Shown here: piece by piece, positions 16,984-25,061 of the stretch
Layout of the letters: each line of letters begins with the position of its first letter
Position numbering within the stretch: the first letter of the stretch is position 1
NCBI GenBank assembly: GCA_036675565.1
Contig: JAKFER010000330.1
Location: forward strand, 1-43,969
DNA: 43,969 nucleotides
Source: JACCYQ01 sp036675565
Lineage (GTDB): Bacteria > Bacteroidota > Bacteroidia > Chitinophagales > Chitinophagaceae
Reading direction: 5' to 3'
Notes under the pieces: model-generated
Database searches by the model: none
Seen by the model: the letters and a program-made list of their open reading frames with translations, nothing else
What the model was told of the DNA's origin: nothing
Position numbers and translations under genes: made by a program

Positions 16984-18090
16984 ATGCAAATTCCATTTTT
17001 ATCTTTTGATGCTCAGAATGAGATGATAAGAAAGCAGGTGCTTTTTGCAATGAAAAATGTTTTTGATTCTAAATTTTATATTCTTGGAGAGCATGTTAAA
17101 AAGTTTGAGGAAGAATATGCAGCATTTAACAATACTAAATATTGTGTTGGTGTAGCCAATGGCTTAGATGCATTATATATAGCACTAAAAATTTCAGGTG
17201 TTGGTCCGGGCGATGAAGTAATAGTACCCTCCAATACATATATAGCAACATGGTTTGCTGTTTCCCAGGCAGGTGCCACTATAGTTCCTGTAGAACCAAG
17301 TGATACAACATACAATATAGACCCCCAAAAAATTGAGTCGGCCATCACTGCTAAAACAAAAGCAATCATGCCTGTTCACTTATATGGACAGGCATGTGAA
17401 ATGGATGTTATCATGAACATCGCCCAAAGAAATAATCTTTTAATAATCGAAGATAATGCCCAGGCACACGGTGCCTCATTTAATGGAAGACTAACTGGAA
17501 ATTTTGGAATTGCAAACGGAACTAGTTTTTACCCGGGTAAAAACCTTGGCGCTATTGGCGACGCTGGTGCCATTACATTAAATGATGAATCATTAGCAGA
17601 AAAAGCCAGGACTTTTAGAAATTATGGCTCTCATAAAAAATACTATAATGAAGTTATTGGGATTAATTCGCGGCTTGATGAATTGCAGGCAGCAATTCTC
17701 ATTGTAAAACTTCCCAGTTTAATGCAATGGACAAATTCACGTATACAAGTAGCAGCACTGTATAATTATTATTTAAGTCAAATCCACCAGTTACAATTGC
17801 CTGCAGTTGCACCTGGAGCCACTCATGTAAATCATATATATCTTATTCGAACCAATCAGAGAGATGCTTTGCAAAAATATCTTTCAGATAAAGGTATAGG
17901 AACATTTATTCACTACCCTGTTCCACCTCATTTACAAAATGCCTATAAACATTTAGGATATAAACGAGGCGATTTTCCTATCGCAGAACGTATTAGTGAC
18001 ACTTGCTTAAGTCTGCCCATTTGGCCAGGCTTAACTGAAAAAGAAATCATCTACATTTATGAAGCTATAAAAGCATTTTTTCATGGCTAA
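16984..18090 (+). CDS. DegT/DnrJ/EryC1/StrS aminotransferase, FdtB/QdtB-like
   Basis: A 368-residue PLP-dependent sugar aminotransferase. The PLP-binding Lys186 lies in SFYPGKNLGAIGDAG, and the pyridine-nitrogen Asp157 lies in IIEDNAQAHGA. The phosphate-binding region VANGLDAL (57-64) and C-terminal FIHYPVPPHLQ are also standard. In family members next to FdtA/QdtA the enzyme transfers an amino group from glutamate to C3 of dTDP-3-keto-6-deoxyhexose. The gene follows the acetyltransferase by 11 bases and overlaps the GT2 gene by 8 bases (18083-18090), so the four genes from 15630 form one tightly packed operon. Confidence 0.92.
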   Translation: MQIPFLSFDAQNEMIRKQVLFAMKNVFDSKFYILGEHVKKFEEEYAAFNNTKYCVGVANGLDALYIALKISGVGPGDEVIVPSNTYIATWFAVSQAGATIVPVEPSDTTYNIDPQKIESAITAKTKAIMPVHLYGQACEMDVIMNIAQRNNLLIIEDNAQAHGASFNGRLTGNFGIANGTSFYPGKNLGAIGDAGAITLNDESLAEKARTFRNYGSHKKYYNEVIGINSRLDELQAAILIVKLPSLMQWTNSRIQVAALYNYYLSQIHQLQLPAVAPGATHVNHIYLIRTNQRDALQKYLSDKGIGTFIHYPVPPHLQNAYKHLGYKRGDFPIAERISDTCLSLPIWPGLTEKEIIYIYEAIKAFFHG

Positions 18091-19012
18091 ACTCTCTATC
18101 ATTATTCCTTGTTATTTTAATGAGAAAAATATTCCTGTAACCGCAAAGGAATTAATTGATAATGAAAAACACTTCCCCGATGAATTAAATTTTGAATACA
18201 TCCTCGTTGATGATGGATCGGGCGATAATACATTAAAAGAGATCCTGGCTTTTAAAAACGCTTACCCGGAAAAAGTTATAGCCATAAAACTGGCTGGCAA
18301 TGTAGGTTCTTATAATGCAGTAGTGGCTGGGATGGAACATGCAACGGGTGATTGCACAGTGGTCATTGCTGCAGACTTACAGGATCCTCCTGAATTAATG
18401 ATTGATATGTATGAATATTGGAAACAAGGATTTAAGTTGGTGATTGGCAACAGGAAGGATCGACAGGAATCGGCTTCGCAAAAATTCTTATCCAACACCT
18501 TTCATTGGATAATGAAAAAAATAGCACTTAAAAACATACCTGATGGCGGTTTTGATTATGTACTTTTTGACAGGCAGATCCGGGAAAAATTACTTACAAT
18601 GATGGAACACAACAGCAATGTTTTTTACCTGATGACCTGGATGGGTTACAACTATGTAAATATTCCTTATAACCGTAAGAAGCGAGAAATTGGTAATTCA
18701 AAATGGACAGTTCAAAAGAAAATAAAATTATTAATTGATTCAATTTTATCCTTTTCCTTTTTCCCGATCCGGGCCATATCCGTGACAGGAATCATTTTGG
18801 GTATCATTGCATTCCTATATGGTGTTTACCTGATCATCCTGCGCATGCTTGGAAATATTGAAGTTGAAGGATGGACAGCCCTTATGGTGGTATTACTATT
18901 TGTATCTTCTTTTCAAATGATTGGCCTGGGAATTTTAGGTGAGTATATATGGCGAGGGCTGGATGCTTCACGTAAACGTCCCCTATATGTAGTAGAAGAA
19001 GTTTATAAATAA
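18083..19012 (+). CDS. Polyprenyl-phosphate glycosyltransferase, GT2 (DPM1/GtrB-like)
   Basis: A 309-residue GT2 enzyme. The GT-A domain (about 1-225) opens with LSIIIPCYFNEKNI, has the nucleotide-binding VDDGSGDNT (about 43-51) and the metal-binding AADLQDPPE (about 94-102). Two C-terminal membrane helices follow (about 228-255 and 265-290). This is the layout of GtrB, ArnC and bacterial DPM synthases, which load a sugar from a nucleotide donor onto undecaprenyl or dolichyl phosphate at the inner membrane. It overlaps the aminotransferase gene by 8 bases, so the loaded sugar may be the amino-deoxyhexose made by the operon. The GT39-like protein at 14009 is the natural user of the lipid-linked product; this link is inferred from context. 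Confidence 0.88.
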   Translation: MAKLSIIIPCYFNEKNIPVTAKELIDNEKHFPDELNFEYILVDDGSGDNTLKEILAFKNAYPEKVIAIKLAGNVGSYNAVVAGMEHATGDCTVVIAADLQDPPELMIDMYEYWKQGFKLVIGNRKDRQESASQKFLSNTFHWIMKKIALKNIPDGGFDYVLFDRQIREKLLTMMEHNSNVFYLMTWMGYNYVNIPYNRKKREIGNSKWTVQKKIKLLIDSILSFSFFPIRAISVTGIILGIIAFLYGVYLIILRMLGNIEVEGWTALMVVLLFVSSFQMIGLGILGEYIWRGLDASRKRPLYVVEEVYK

Positions 19013-19026
19013 AGTCATTTACCTGG

Positions 19027-19632
19027 TCAATCAGATTCCAGCAATCTCTTAACCTCGGATTTTATATATCCATTTTCCAGGAACTGGTATAAATTTTTTC
19101 CCGGGCAACTGGTTTGCTTACTGTAATCCTTATGCGAAGCAATGGTTTCATAAGGCAGGTTATATTTTTTACAACTGTATGCGATCAACTTTGTTAATGC
19201 ATTTAATTGTTGGGAGTTTACTTCCTGCACTTCGAAGTTCCCCAATAATGTGATCAGCAAATGACCTGTTGGATCGTATTCCGTATTCGTTTCACCAACG
19301 GTATGAACATCTCGTCCTTCATAAATAGTACCATCAGGTGCAATTAAAAAATGATAAGGAATATCAATCCAGTTACGATCTTTTCCCATACCCCAAACCT
19401 GAACGTTTTTAATATGTTTAGCGGCATCATCACCCAATTCAAATTTTGTCCCTTCGTGGTGAATGGTTATACGACTTAATGTATGTTTCTTAAAATCGCG
19501 GGGTTCATTTGCATTCCAACCGGAACGTGGTACAATGCTGATTTCATTTTCTATTTTCATTTTTTTTGATGAAGAACATCCTGCCAAAAAAATTAATAGA
19601 ATGAAAAGGAAAGAAGAGAACTTAAATACCAT
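19027..19632 (-). CDS. N-acetylmuramoyl-L-alanine amidase (Amidase_2/PGRP-like) lipoprotein
   Basis: A 201-residue protein with lipobox LAGC (Cys19) and an Amidase_2 domain (about 33-190). Zn ligands are His58 in ITIHHEG, His167 in IASHKDYS and Cys176 in TSCPG. Tyr93 in IPYHFLI is the conserved Zn-adjacent tyrosine of active PGRP amidases, so the enzyme should be active. It cleaves the bond between N-acetylmuramic acid and the stem peptide, in cell-wall turnover or recycling. The gene converges on the GT2 gene with 14 bases between the stops. Its start lies only 22 bases after a strong terminator of the preceding gene (19655-19695), so its promoter must overlap that hairpin or it depends on read-through. 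Confidence 0.9.
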   Translation of the reverse strand: MVFKFSSFLFILLIFLAGCSSSKKMKIENEISIVPRSGWNANEPRDFKKHTLSRITIHHEGTKFELGDDAAKHIKNVQVWGMGKDRNWIDIPYHFLIAPDGTIYEGRDVHTVGETNTEYDPTGHLLITLLGNFEVQEVNSQQLNALTKLIAYSCKKYNLPYETIASHKDYSKQTSCPGKNLYQFLENGYIKSEVKRLLESD

Positions 19633-19654
19633 TAGCAGGTTTTAGCAGGGGTTA

Positions 19655-19695
19655 TAAAAAAGCAGGAAATATGTTCCCATATCGATTCCTGCTTT
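19655..19695 (-). terminator. Strong intrinsic terminator between the DUF3347 and amidase genes
   Basis: AAAGCAGGAA (19659-19668) pairs with TTCCTGCTTT (19686-19695). Inside, ATATG (19669-19673) pairs with CATAT (19678-19682) around the loop TTCC, with a 3-base bulge CGA. On the minus strand the stem is followed by a run of T. It ends the DUF3347 transcript 16 bases after its stop codon. Confidence 0.88.
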
Positions 19696-19710
19696 GGAAA
19701 TTCTTTCATA

Positions 19711-20331
19711 CTAATTTGAAGTATTCATAAAATTCAAGGAATCAATGGGCTCACCACAGTTTAGCATCCCCTTTCCATACTTGGGATGCTTTGTACCCAG
19801 GTAAGGATTTCTTACAGCATCCGTTTCGCTTAACCAAAAACCCGATTCTGTATCATTAAATGCCATGGGACATTGCTGCCAATAAAGTTTAGCCTGGTCA
19901 TACCTGACCGTTCTAACCAGGTTATATAAATTTTCAGACAGCGTATTTAAAGACCTGCGTTTTGCTTCCAGGTCTTCTTTAGCCTGGATATTTTGAACAG
20001 CTTGTTTGGCATTATTCCAATAACTGTTTGCTGTTTCAAAAATCAGTGTATCTTTTTTTAAATCATCCATTTGCAAACTGTCCAAACTTTGCATTACACT
20101 GGCGGCAGAAGATTCTATGGCCGGTACATCCCAGTTTACAAATGTTTCAGTCAATTGATAATAATTGGTGATAAGTGCGTTAAAACTTTTATTAAAACCC
20201 TCGCTGTGTTGGCTCACTGCAACTGGTTGTTGTTTTTCTTCAACTTGTTCCGTTGCCGGTTTACGAAAAAATACAAACCAGATCAATCCTGCAGAAATGA
20301 GTAACAATACAATTAACAATCCTTTTTTCAT
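19711..20331 (-). CDS. Membrane-anchored DUF3347-type protein, possible metal binder
   Basis: A 206-residue protein with an N-terminal membrane anchor (about 4-23) and no lipobox. The body is helical (about 45-155), followed by a C-terminal motif QQCPMAFNDTESGFWLSE ... NPYLGTKHPKYGKGMLNCG. The order CPM-A, W-LS, NPY-G, ML-CG is what I remember for DUF3347 domains in Bacteroidota, which are often found with copper or other heavy-metal genes. The Cys, Met and His residues could bind Cu(I). No metal transporter is present here, so a metal role is only inferred from family. Likely location is the periplasmic face of the inner membrane. A strong terminator follows. Confidence 0.65.
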   Translation of the reverse strand: MKKGLLIVLLLISAGLIWFVFFRKPATEQVEEKQQPVAVSQHSEGFNKSFNALITNYYQLTETFVNWDVPAIESSAASVMQSLDSLQMDDLKKDTLIFETANSYWNNAKQAVQNIQAKEDLEAKRRSLNTLSENLYNLVRTVRYDQAKLYWQQCPMAFNDTESGFWLSETDAVRNPYLGTKHPKYGKGMLNCGEPIDSLNFMNTSN

Positions 20332-20548
20332 TTGTTTTTTAATTTTTTAGCTAAATGGATCCGATAACTTTCAGATCACCAAATAATCTTGTCCGCTGGT
20401 GATACTCATAATTTGAACCAAGATGAATTATCCGCCGGGATGTAACCATTATACGCAATAATCATCAAAAAATCACCAGTATCTCCTTTAAAATGATTAA
20501 ATCGATGTTACAAAAATAGTAGAAAGCGTTTGCACTTGGGAATTGCTT

Positions 20549-20556
20549 TATTTTTG
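20549..20556 (+). promoter_or_regulatory. -7 box of the ABC-F gene promoter
   Basis: TATTTTTG matches TAnnTTTG exactly. A TTTG at 20529-20532 lies 16 bases upstream, shorter than the usual 19-21. Transcription should start near 20561-20564, giving a leader of roughly 55-60 bases that contains the hairpin and short ORF at 20571-20609. Confidence 0.5.
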
Positions 20557-20570
20557 CACCTGTTTTCAAA

Positions 20571-20609
20571 AAGGCTATGGGTAAAATGCCCGGAATGCCT
20601 TACACCTAA
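20571..20609 (+). promoter_or_regulatory. Leader hairpin with 10-codon upstream ORF before the ABC-F gene
   Basis: AAGGC (20571-20575) pairs with GCCTT (20597-20601), and GGGT (20579-20582) pairs with GCCC (20588-20591) around AAAAT. The same bases contain an ORF from ATG 20577 to TAA 20607-20609 encoding MGKMPGMPYT, with three in-frame ATGs. Its stop lies 10 bases before the ABC-F start at 20620. ABC-F resistance genes in other phyla are often controlled by leader-peptide attenuation, so this is a candidate translation-sensing leader, although short ORFs occur by chance. Confidence 0.35.
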
Positions 20610-20619
20610 TTAATTTTTC

Positions 20620-22611
20620 ATGCTCGTAGGATTACAGAACGTAACATTTGAATTTGGCGCAAGGGCCATCATTGAAAATGCCACCTGGCATATTCAACCG
20701 GAAGAACGTATTGGCCTGGTTGGTTATAATGGTACCGGAAAATCAACAATTCTTAAATTATTTGTGGGTGAATACCTGCCCTCTGCTGGCACAGTTGAAC
20801 GCAGTCGCGGAACTTCCATCGGGTACTTACACCAGGATCTTTTAAGTTTTGATACACAAGAATCTATCCTGCAGGTAGCCATGGGTGCTTTTGAAGAAGT
20901 TTTACAATTGGAAAAAGATATTGAAGAAACTGGTAAAAAATTAGAACATTCTGATCACCTTCCCGAAGCCGAGCAACAAAATTTGCTGCATGAATACAGC
21001 GATATGCTGCACCGGATGGAAACATTGGATGGCTATAGCATACACCATACCACAGAAGAAGTCTTACAGGGTTTGGGATTCAGCAACCAGGATCTGCAAC
21101 GTCCATATAAAGAATTCAGTGGCGGATGGCGTATGCGTGTATTGCTGGCCAAAATGATCCTGCAGCAACCTGATCTTTTATTGCTTGATGAACCTACCAA
21201 CCACCTTGATCTTCCATCCATAGAATGGCTGGAAAAGTACCTGCAACATTATAAAGGTTCGGTAGTTATCGTTAGCCATGATAAATATTTTTTAAACCGG
21301 ATGGTAACTAAGATCGTAGAAGTTTACCAGCAACAATTACATATTTATAATGGTAATTATGATTTTTACGAAACAGAAAAAGTACAACGTGTAGAACTTC
21401 AACAAAGGGCCTACGAAAACCAGCAGGACTACATCAGGCAACAGGAACGTTTTGTTGAAAGATTTAAAGCCAAAGCATCTAAAGCCGCAGCAGCACAGAG
21501 TATTGTAAAAAGACTGGAAAGACTCGACAGGATTGCCGATGTGTCTATCGAACGCCCGGATATACGCCTGAACTTCCAGGTTGATAAAGTACCTGGAAGG
21601 GTTTTGTGCGAATTAAAGAACATTTCCAAATCATTCGGCGATATTAAGATTGTAGAAAATACCTCCGTTGAAATTGACCGGGGTGATAAAATCGCTTTGA
21701 TCGGGGCTAACGGTAAGGGTAAATCGACCTTATTAAGAATTGTCGCCGGTGCGGAAACATTTACAGGCGAACGCAAATGGGGACATAATGTAGAAGAGAG
21801 TTTTTATGCACAACATCAATTGGAAGCACTTGATCTGAATAATACGGTTTTGGAAGAAATGAAAGAATGTGGCAGCAAAAAAACAGATCTTGAATTAAGA
21901 ACACTTTTAGGTTGTTTTCTTTTTAGCGGTGATGATACGGATAAAAGAATTAAAGTATTGAGTGGTGGCGAAAAAGCAAGGGTTGCATTGGCTAAGACCA
22001 TCATCAGTAAATCTAATTTTCTTTTATTAGATGAACCGACAAACCACCTGGACATGCACAGTTGTGAATTGCTGGTTGATGCATTGAATAAATATGAAGG
22101 CAGTTTACTACTGGTTAGCCATGACCGTTATTTTATATCAAAAACAGCCAATAAGATCTGGGAAATCATTGATGGCGAAATAAAAGAATTTAAAGGTGGG
22201 TACGAAGAATATGTAGCCTGGAAGGAAAGAATGGCCCGCAACTCGGATGCTACTGAAAAGAAAGAAAAGGAATCAGCCAAAATAGAAAAACCTAAAACCG
22301 AGGTGAAAGCCGAAGCGGCTCCACCACCCCAACAGAATAATCATACACCGATCAATAAAGAAGCTAAAAAAGAGCTACAGAAATTTCAACGGAATTTTCA
22401 ACAGCTGGAAGAAAAAATTGCCTTACTAAATGATCAAAAAAAGAAATTGGAAGCATCCCTTGCAGATCCGGCTATTTACACTCATAAAGAGTCTTTTTTA
22501 AAAGCTGAAACTGATTACCAATCAGCAACAGATGAACTGGCCAGGCTTAACAAAGATTACGAAACTGTTTTCGAAAAAATCATGGAACTGGAATCAAAAA
22601 TGACTTCTTAA
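20620..22611 (+). CDS. ABC-F family ribosome-associated ATPase
   Basis: A 663-residue soluble protein with two ABC ATPase domains and no membrane part. Domain 1 has Walker A GYNGTGKST (35-43), signature FSGGWRMR and LLLLDEPTNHLD. Domain 2 has GANGKGKS (362-369), signature LSGGEKAR and LLLDEPTNHLD. Between them lies the basic interdomain linker (about 240-325), the P-site tRNA interaction element typical of ABC-F. The C-terminus (about 585-663) is a coiled coil after a Lys/Glu/Ala-rich tether, as in Uup and some YheS-type proteins. ABC-F proteins bind the ribosomal E-site and relieve stalling or antibiotic inhibition. This looks like a general Bacteroidota ABC-F rather than a dedicated resistance factor. 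A promoter and leader structure lie just upstream. Confidence 0.92.
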   Translation: MLVGLQNVTFEFGARAIIENATWHIQPEERIGLVGYNGTGKSTILKLFVGEYLPSAGTVERSRGTSIGYLHQDLLSFDTQESILQVAMGAFEEVLQLEKDIEETGKKLEHSDHLPEAEQQNLLHEYSDMLHRMETLDGYSIHHTTEEVLQGLGFSNQDLQRPYKEFSGGWRMRVLLAKMILQQPDLLLLDEPTNHLDLPSIEWLEKYLQHYKGSVVIVSHDKYFLNRMVTKIVEVYQQQLHIYNGNYDFYETEKVQRVELQQRAYENQQDYIRQQERFVERFKAKASKAAAAQSIVKRLERLDRIADVSIERPDIRLNFQVDKVPGRVLCELKNISKSFGDIKIVENTSVEIDRGDKIALIGANGKGKSTLLRIVAGAETFTGERKWGHNVEESFYAQHQLEALDLNNTVLEEMKECGSKKTDLELRTLLGCFLFSGDDTDKRIKVLSGGEKARVALAKTIISKSNFLLLDEPTNHLDMHSCELLVDALNKYEGSLLLVSHDRYFISKTANKIWEIIDGEIKEFKGGYEEYVAWKERMARNSDATEKKEKESAKIEKPKTEVKAEAAPPPQQNNHTPINKEAKKELQKFQRNFQQLEEKIALLNDQKKKLEASLADPAIYTHKESFLKAETDYQSATDELARLNKDYETVFEKIMELESKMTS

Positions 22612-22643
22612 TTATTAAAAGTCATTTTAATTCAGTTATAATA

Positions 22644-23696
22644 TCAGTTGATATTATGTGCTTTGATAAAATCGCTTACCAGGTAACTAATCAATTTGCC
22701 AGTCGACACATTTGAATTACCATCTGCCAATCGGGTTGCTCCTTCACAAATATGCAGGTAAGCCGGCTTAGCATCCATGGCAGCAAATGATACATATTGC
22801 CTGGCATGCAAGGTGCTGAATCCACTGGGTGTAATGGCACTACTCAACACATTTTCAATACAATCAAGGTCCAATTCAATACCTGTTAATGTATCTTCAG
22901 TAAATCCGGTGGCATGTGCAACAGATTGCATGAAACTTCTTTTTTCATGCACAAAAATGTCTTCATAAGTTATGCAATCCATAAAAGGATTGTTTACAAT
23001 ATCAACCCAAACATTCTGGGGTAAATAATTTTCGTGCAGACCTATAATGCAATATTTCTGCAGGTAACCATCTTCTTCGGCATAGCGAAAAGCATTTCCA
23101 CTGTGTCGGCCTTCCATTGGTCTGTAATCTGCATGCGCATCCAAATTAATGCAATTGATTTGTGCCAAAGGCAGTTTGCCTGCTTTGTGCCAGCCTTTTG
23201 CGGAGCCTTTAATAAGCGGGTATGCATTATTGTGACCCCCGCCTATAACAATGGGAATATGTCCTGATTCAGTAATTATTTTTGTCAATTGCTCCACCTC
23301 ATCATCAATTGCATTGACTGCGTGCCTGTAAGCTTCAATTTTTTCTTCGGGTCCTTGTGCGTTGGAATCTATCAGGTATTGCATATCCCCAAAATCAAAA
23401 TGACCAAGCAAAAGGATGCCTTCACCCGATAAAAAATCATTGCTTTGAATATTGAGGAAACTTTGCAAAAAAGGAAGCCAGGCTGTATCGGCACCACCCT
23501 TTCCACTATTACCTTTTATTCCAATATCTTCCGGAATGCCAAATAAAACATATTGTGCAGGATGGTTTTGAATGGCAGTTACCCAATCATTCATATTGTT
23601 TACGAATTGAATGGTTTCTCCCATTTTTGTTTCGAAACGGCGTAAAGTAGTTAAGGACAAAATGTCCTGTTTGCTATACCATTTAAAATGCTTCAT
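22644..23696 (-). CDS. hutG: Arginase-family formimidoylglutamase
   Basis: A 350-residue enzyme of the ureohydrolase fold. Binuclear Mn ligands are His155 in IGGGHNNAYP, Asp186, His188 and Asp190 in NLDAHADYR, and Asp276 and Asp278 in ELDLDCI. GGGHNN replaces the GGDHS of arginases, as in formimidoylglutamases, and the neighbour at 23749 is imidazolonepropionase, which makes the compound that is then opened to formiminoglutamate. The reaction is hydrolysis of N-formimidoyl-L-glutamate to glutamate and formamide. The gene lies 52 bases after hutI on the same strand, likely one transcript. HutH and HutU are not in this window. The + strand ABC-F gene ends 32 bases away and no clear terminator lies between. 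Confidence 0.87.
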   Translation of the reverse strand: MKHFKWYSKQDILSLTTLRRFETKMGETIQFVNNMNDWVTAIQNHPAQYVLFGIPEDIGIKGNSGKGGADTAWLPFLQSFLNIQSNDFLSGEGILLLGHFDFGDMQYLIDSNAQGPEEKIEAYRHAVNAIDDEVEQLTKIITESGHIPIVIGGGHNNAYPLIKGSAKGWHKAGKLPLAQINCINLDAHADYRPMEGRHSGNAFRYAEEDGYLQKYCIIGLHENYLPQNVWVDIVNNPFMDCITYEDIFVHEKRSFMQSVAHATGFTEDTLTGIELDLDCIENVLSSAITPSGFSTLHARQYVSFAAMDAKPAYLHICEGATRLADGNSNVSTGKLISYLVSDFIKAHNIN

Positions 23697-23748
23697 AATG
23701 CTAATCAGAAATGTGGAATGGGAAGATAAGAATTATATGATCGTGGTA

Positions 23749-24996
23749 TCAGGAAATAAATTGCCCGTTGATCATTACTTTATCAACCAGGTTTGAACCA
23801 AAACTATAAGGTAAATATGCAAGTGAGGGAACAGGTTTTGTGATTATAAGATTTGCTTTTTTACCTGCTGTTATACTGCCTGCCATATCATTCAACTCCA
23901 TAGCATAGGCTCCATTTATTGTAGCTGCATTAATAGCTTCTTCAGGCAACATTTTCATTTGTATACAAGCTAAAGAAATGACGAAATTCATATTACCAGC
24001 GGGGCTTGAACCGGGATTATAATCTGTTGCTAACGCGATGGCACAACCGGCATCAATCAATTTACGTGCAGGTTGAAATGGCATTCTTAAAAAGAAAGCC
24101 GCAGTTGGCAACAAGGTTCCTATGGTTTTTGAATGTGCTAATGCATTGATGGCTTCATCATCCATTGTCTCCAGGTGATCAACGGATACTGCTCCCAGTT
24201 TAACGCCTGTTTCAGTTCCTTTGGATAAAGACAATTGGTTAGCATGGATCTTTGGCTTTAATCCATATTGCATGCCTGCCCTGCAAATAGTTTCTGTTTC
24301 TTCGGGTGAAAAAAATCCGGTTTCACAAAAAACATCTATATAATCTGCCAGTTTTTCACGGGCAATTACCGGTAACATTTCATGTATGATCAGGTCAATA
24401 TAACCCTGGTGATTTTCTTTATATGCGGAAGGATATGTGTGCGCCCCCAGGAATGTGCATTTAATGAGCAGCCCTGATTTTTCACGAAGCTTTTTTATCA
24501 CTCTTAACATTTTCAATTCTGCATCTACCGTTAATCCATACCCGCTTTTAATTTCTATGGCCCCGGTGCCCATTTTACTTACTTCTTCCAGCCTTTGCCA
24601 AGCCTGTATAAATAAAGCATCTTCACTCGCTTCCTGAACTTTCCGCGCTGAATTTAAAATGCCACCTCCCCTGGCGGCAATTTCAGCATAACTCAATCCT
24701 TTGATCTTATCAACAAATTCTTCTTCCCTGCTCCCATCGTAAACGATATGTGTATGCGAATCACACCAGGCTGGCAAAACAAATCTTCCCCCTCCATGGT
24801 AAATATCTTTAGCAGGAATTTTTGCTGCAATCGAAGGCAAGTCTTTCATACTGCCAAATTCTGAGATTACATCATTTTCAATAAGGAGATATGCATCATT
24901 GATTACAGGAAGCTGCGCCAATGCGGCACCTTTGAGTAAGGAGGTCCCTTCATGCGTATTAACCAACGTTTTTATATCAGTGATAAGTGTTGCCAT
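23749..24996 (-). CDS. hutI: Imidazolonepropionase
   Basis: About 415 residues, amidohydrolase fold. CDSHTHIVYDG carries the first two metal His (about 81 and 83 from this start). Further markers are GGGILNSAR in the substrate loop, GAHTYPSAY (third His), KIHANQLS (fourth His) and ATDYNPGSSP with the catalytic Asp. These match HutI, which hydrolyses imidazolone-5-propionate to N-formimino-L-glutamate in histidine breakdown. I chose ATG 24996; an in-frame TTG two codons further up gives a slightly longer product. It lies 65 bases after the otsA-otsB fusion gene and before hutG, all on the minus strand, so a three-gene transcript is possible though trehalose and histidine have no obvious link. 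Confidence 0.93.
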   Translation of the reverse strand: MATLITDIKTLVNTHEGTSLLKGAALAQLPVINDAYLLIENDVISEFGSMKDLPSIAAKIPAKDIYHGGGRFVLPAWCDSHTHIVYDGSREEEFVDKIKGLSYAEIAARGGGILNSARKVQEASEDALFIQAWQRLEEVSKMGTGAIEIKSGYGLTVDAELKMLRVIKKLREKSGLLIKCTFLGAHTYPSAYKENHQGYIDLIIHEMLPVIAREKLADYIDVFCETGFFSPEETETICRAGMQYGLKPKIHANQLSLSKGTETGVKLGAVSVDHLETMDDEAINALAHSKTIGTLLPTAAFFLRMPFQPARKLIDAGCAIALATDYNPGSSPAGNMNFVISLACIQMKMLPEEAINAATINGAYAMELNDMAGSITAGKKANLIITKPVPSLAYLPYSFGSNLVDKVMINGQFIS

Positions 24997-25061
24997 AAGC
25001 AACTAAAGTAAATAAAAGGTCTTAATCCTTTATTAAAATCGAAAAAAGAAGCTTATAAAGA

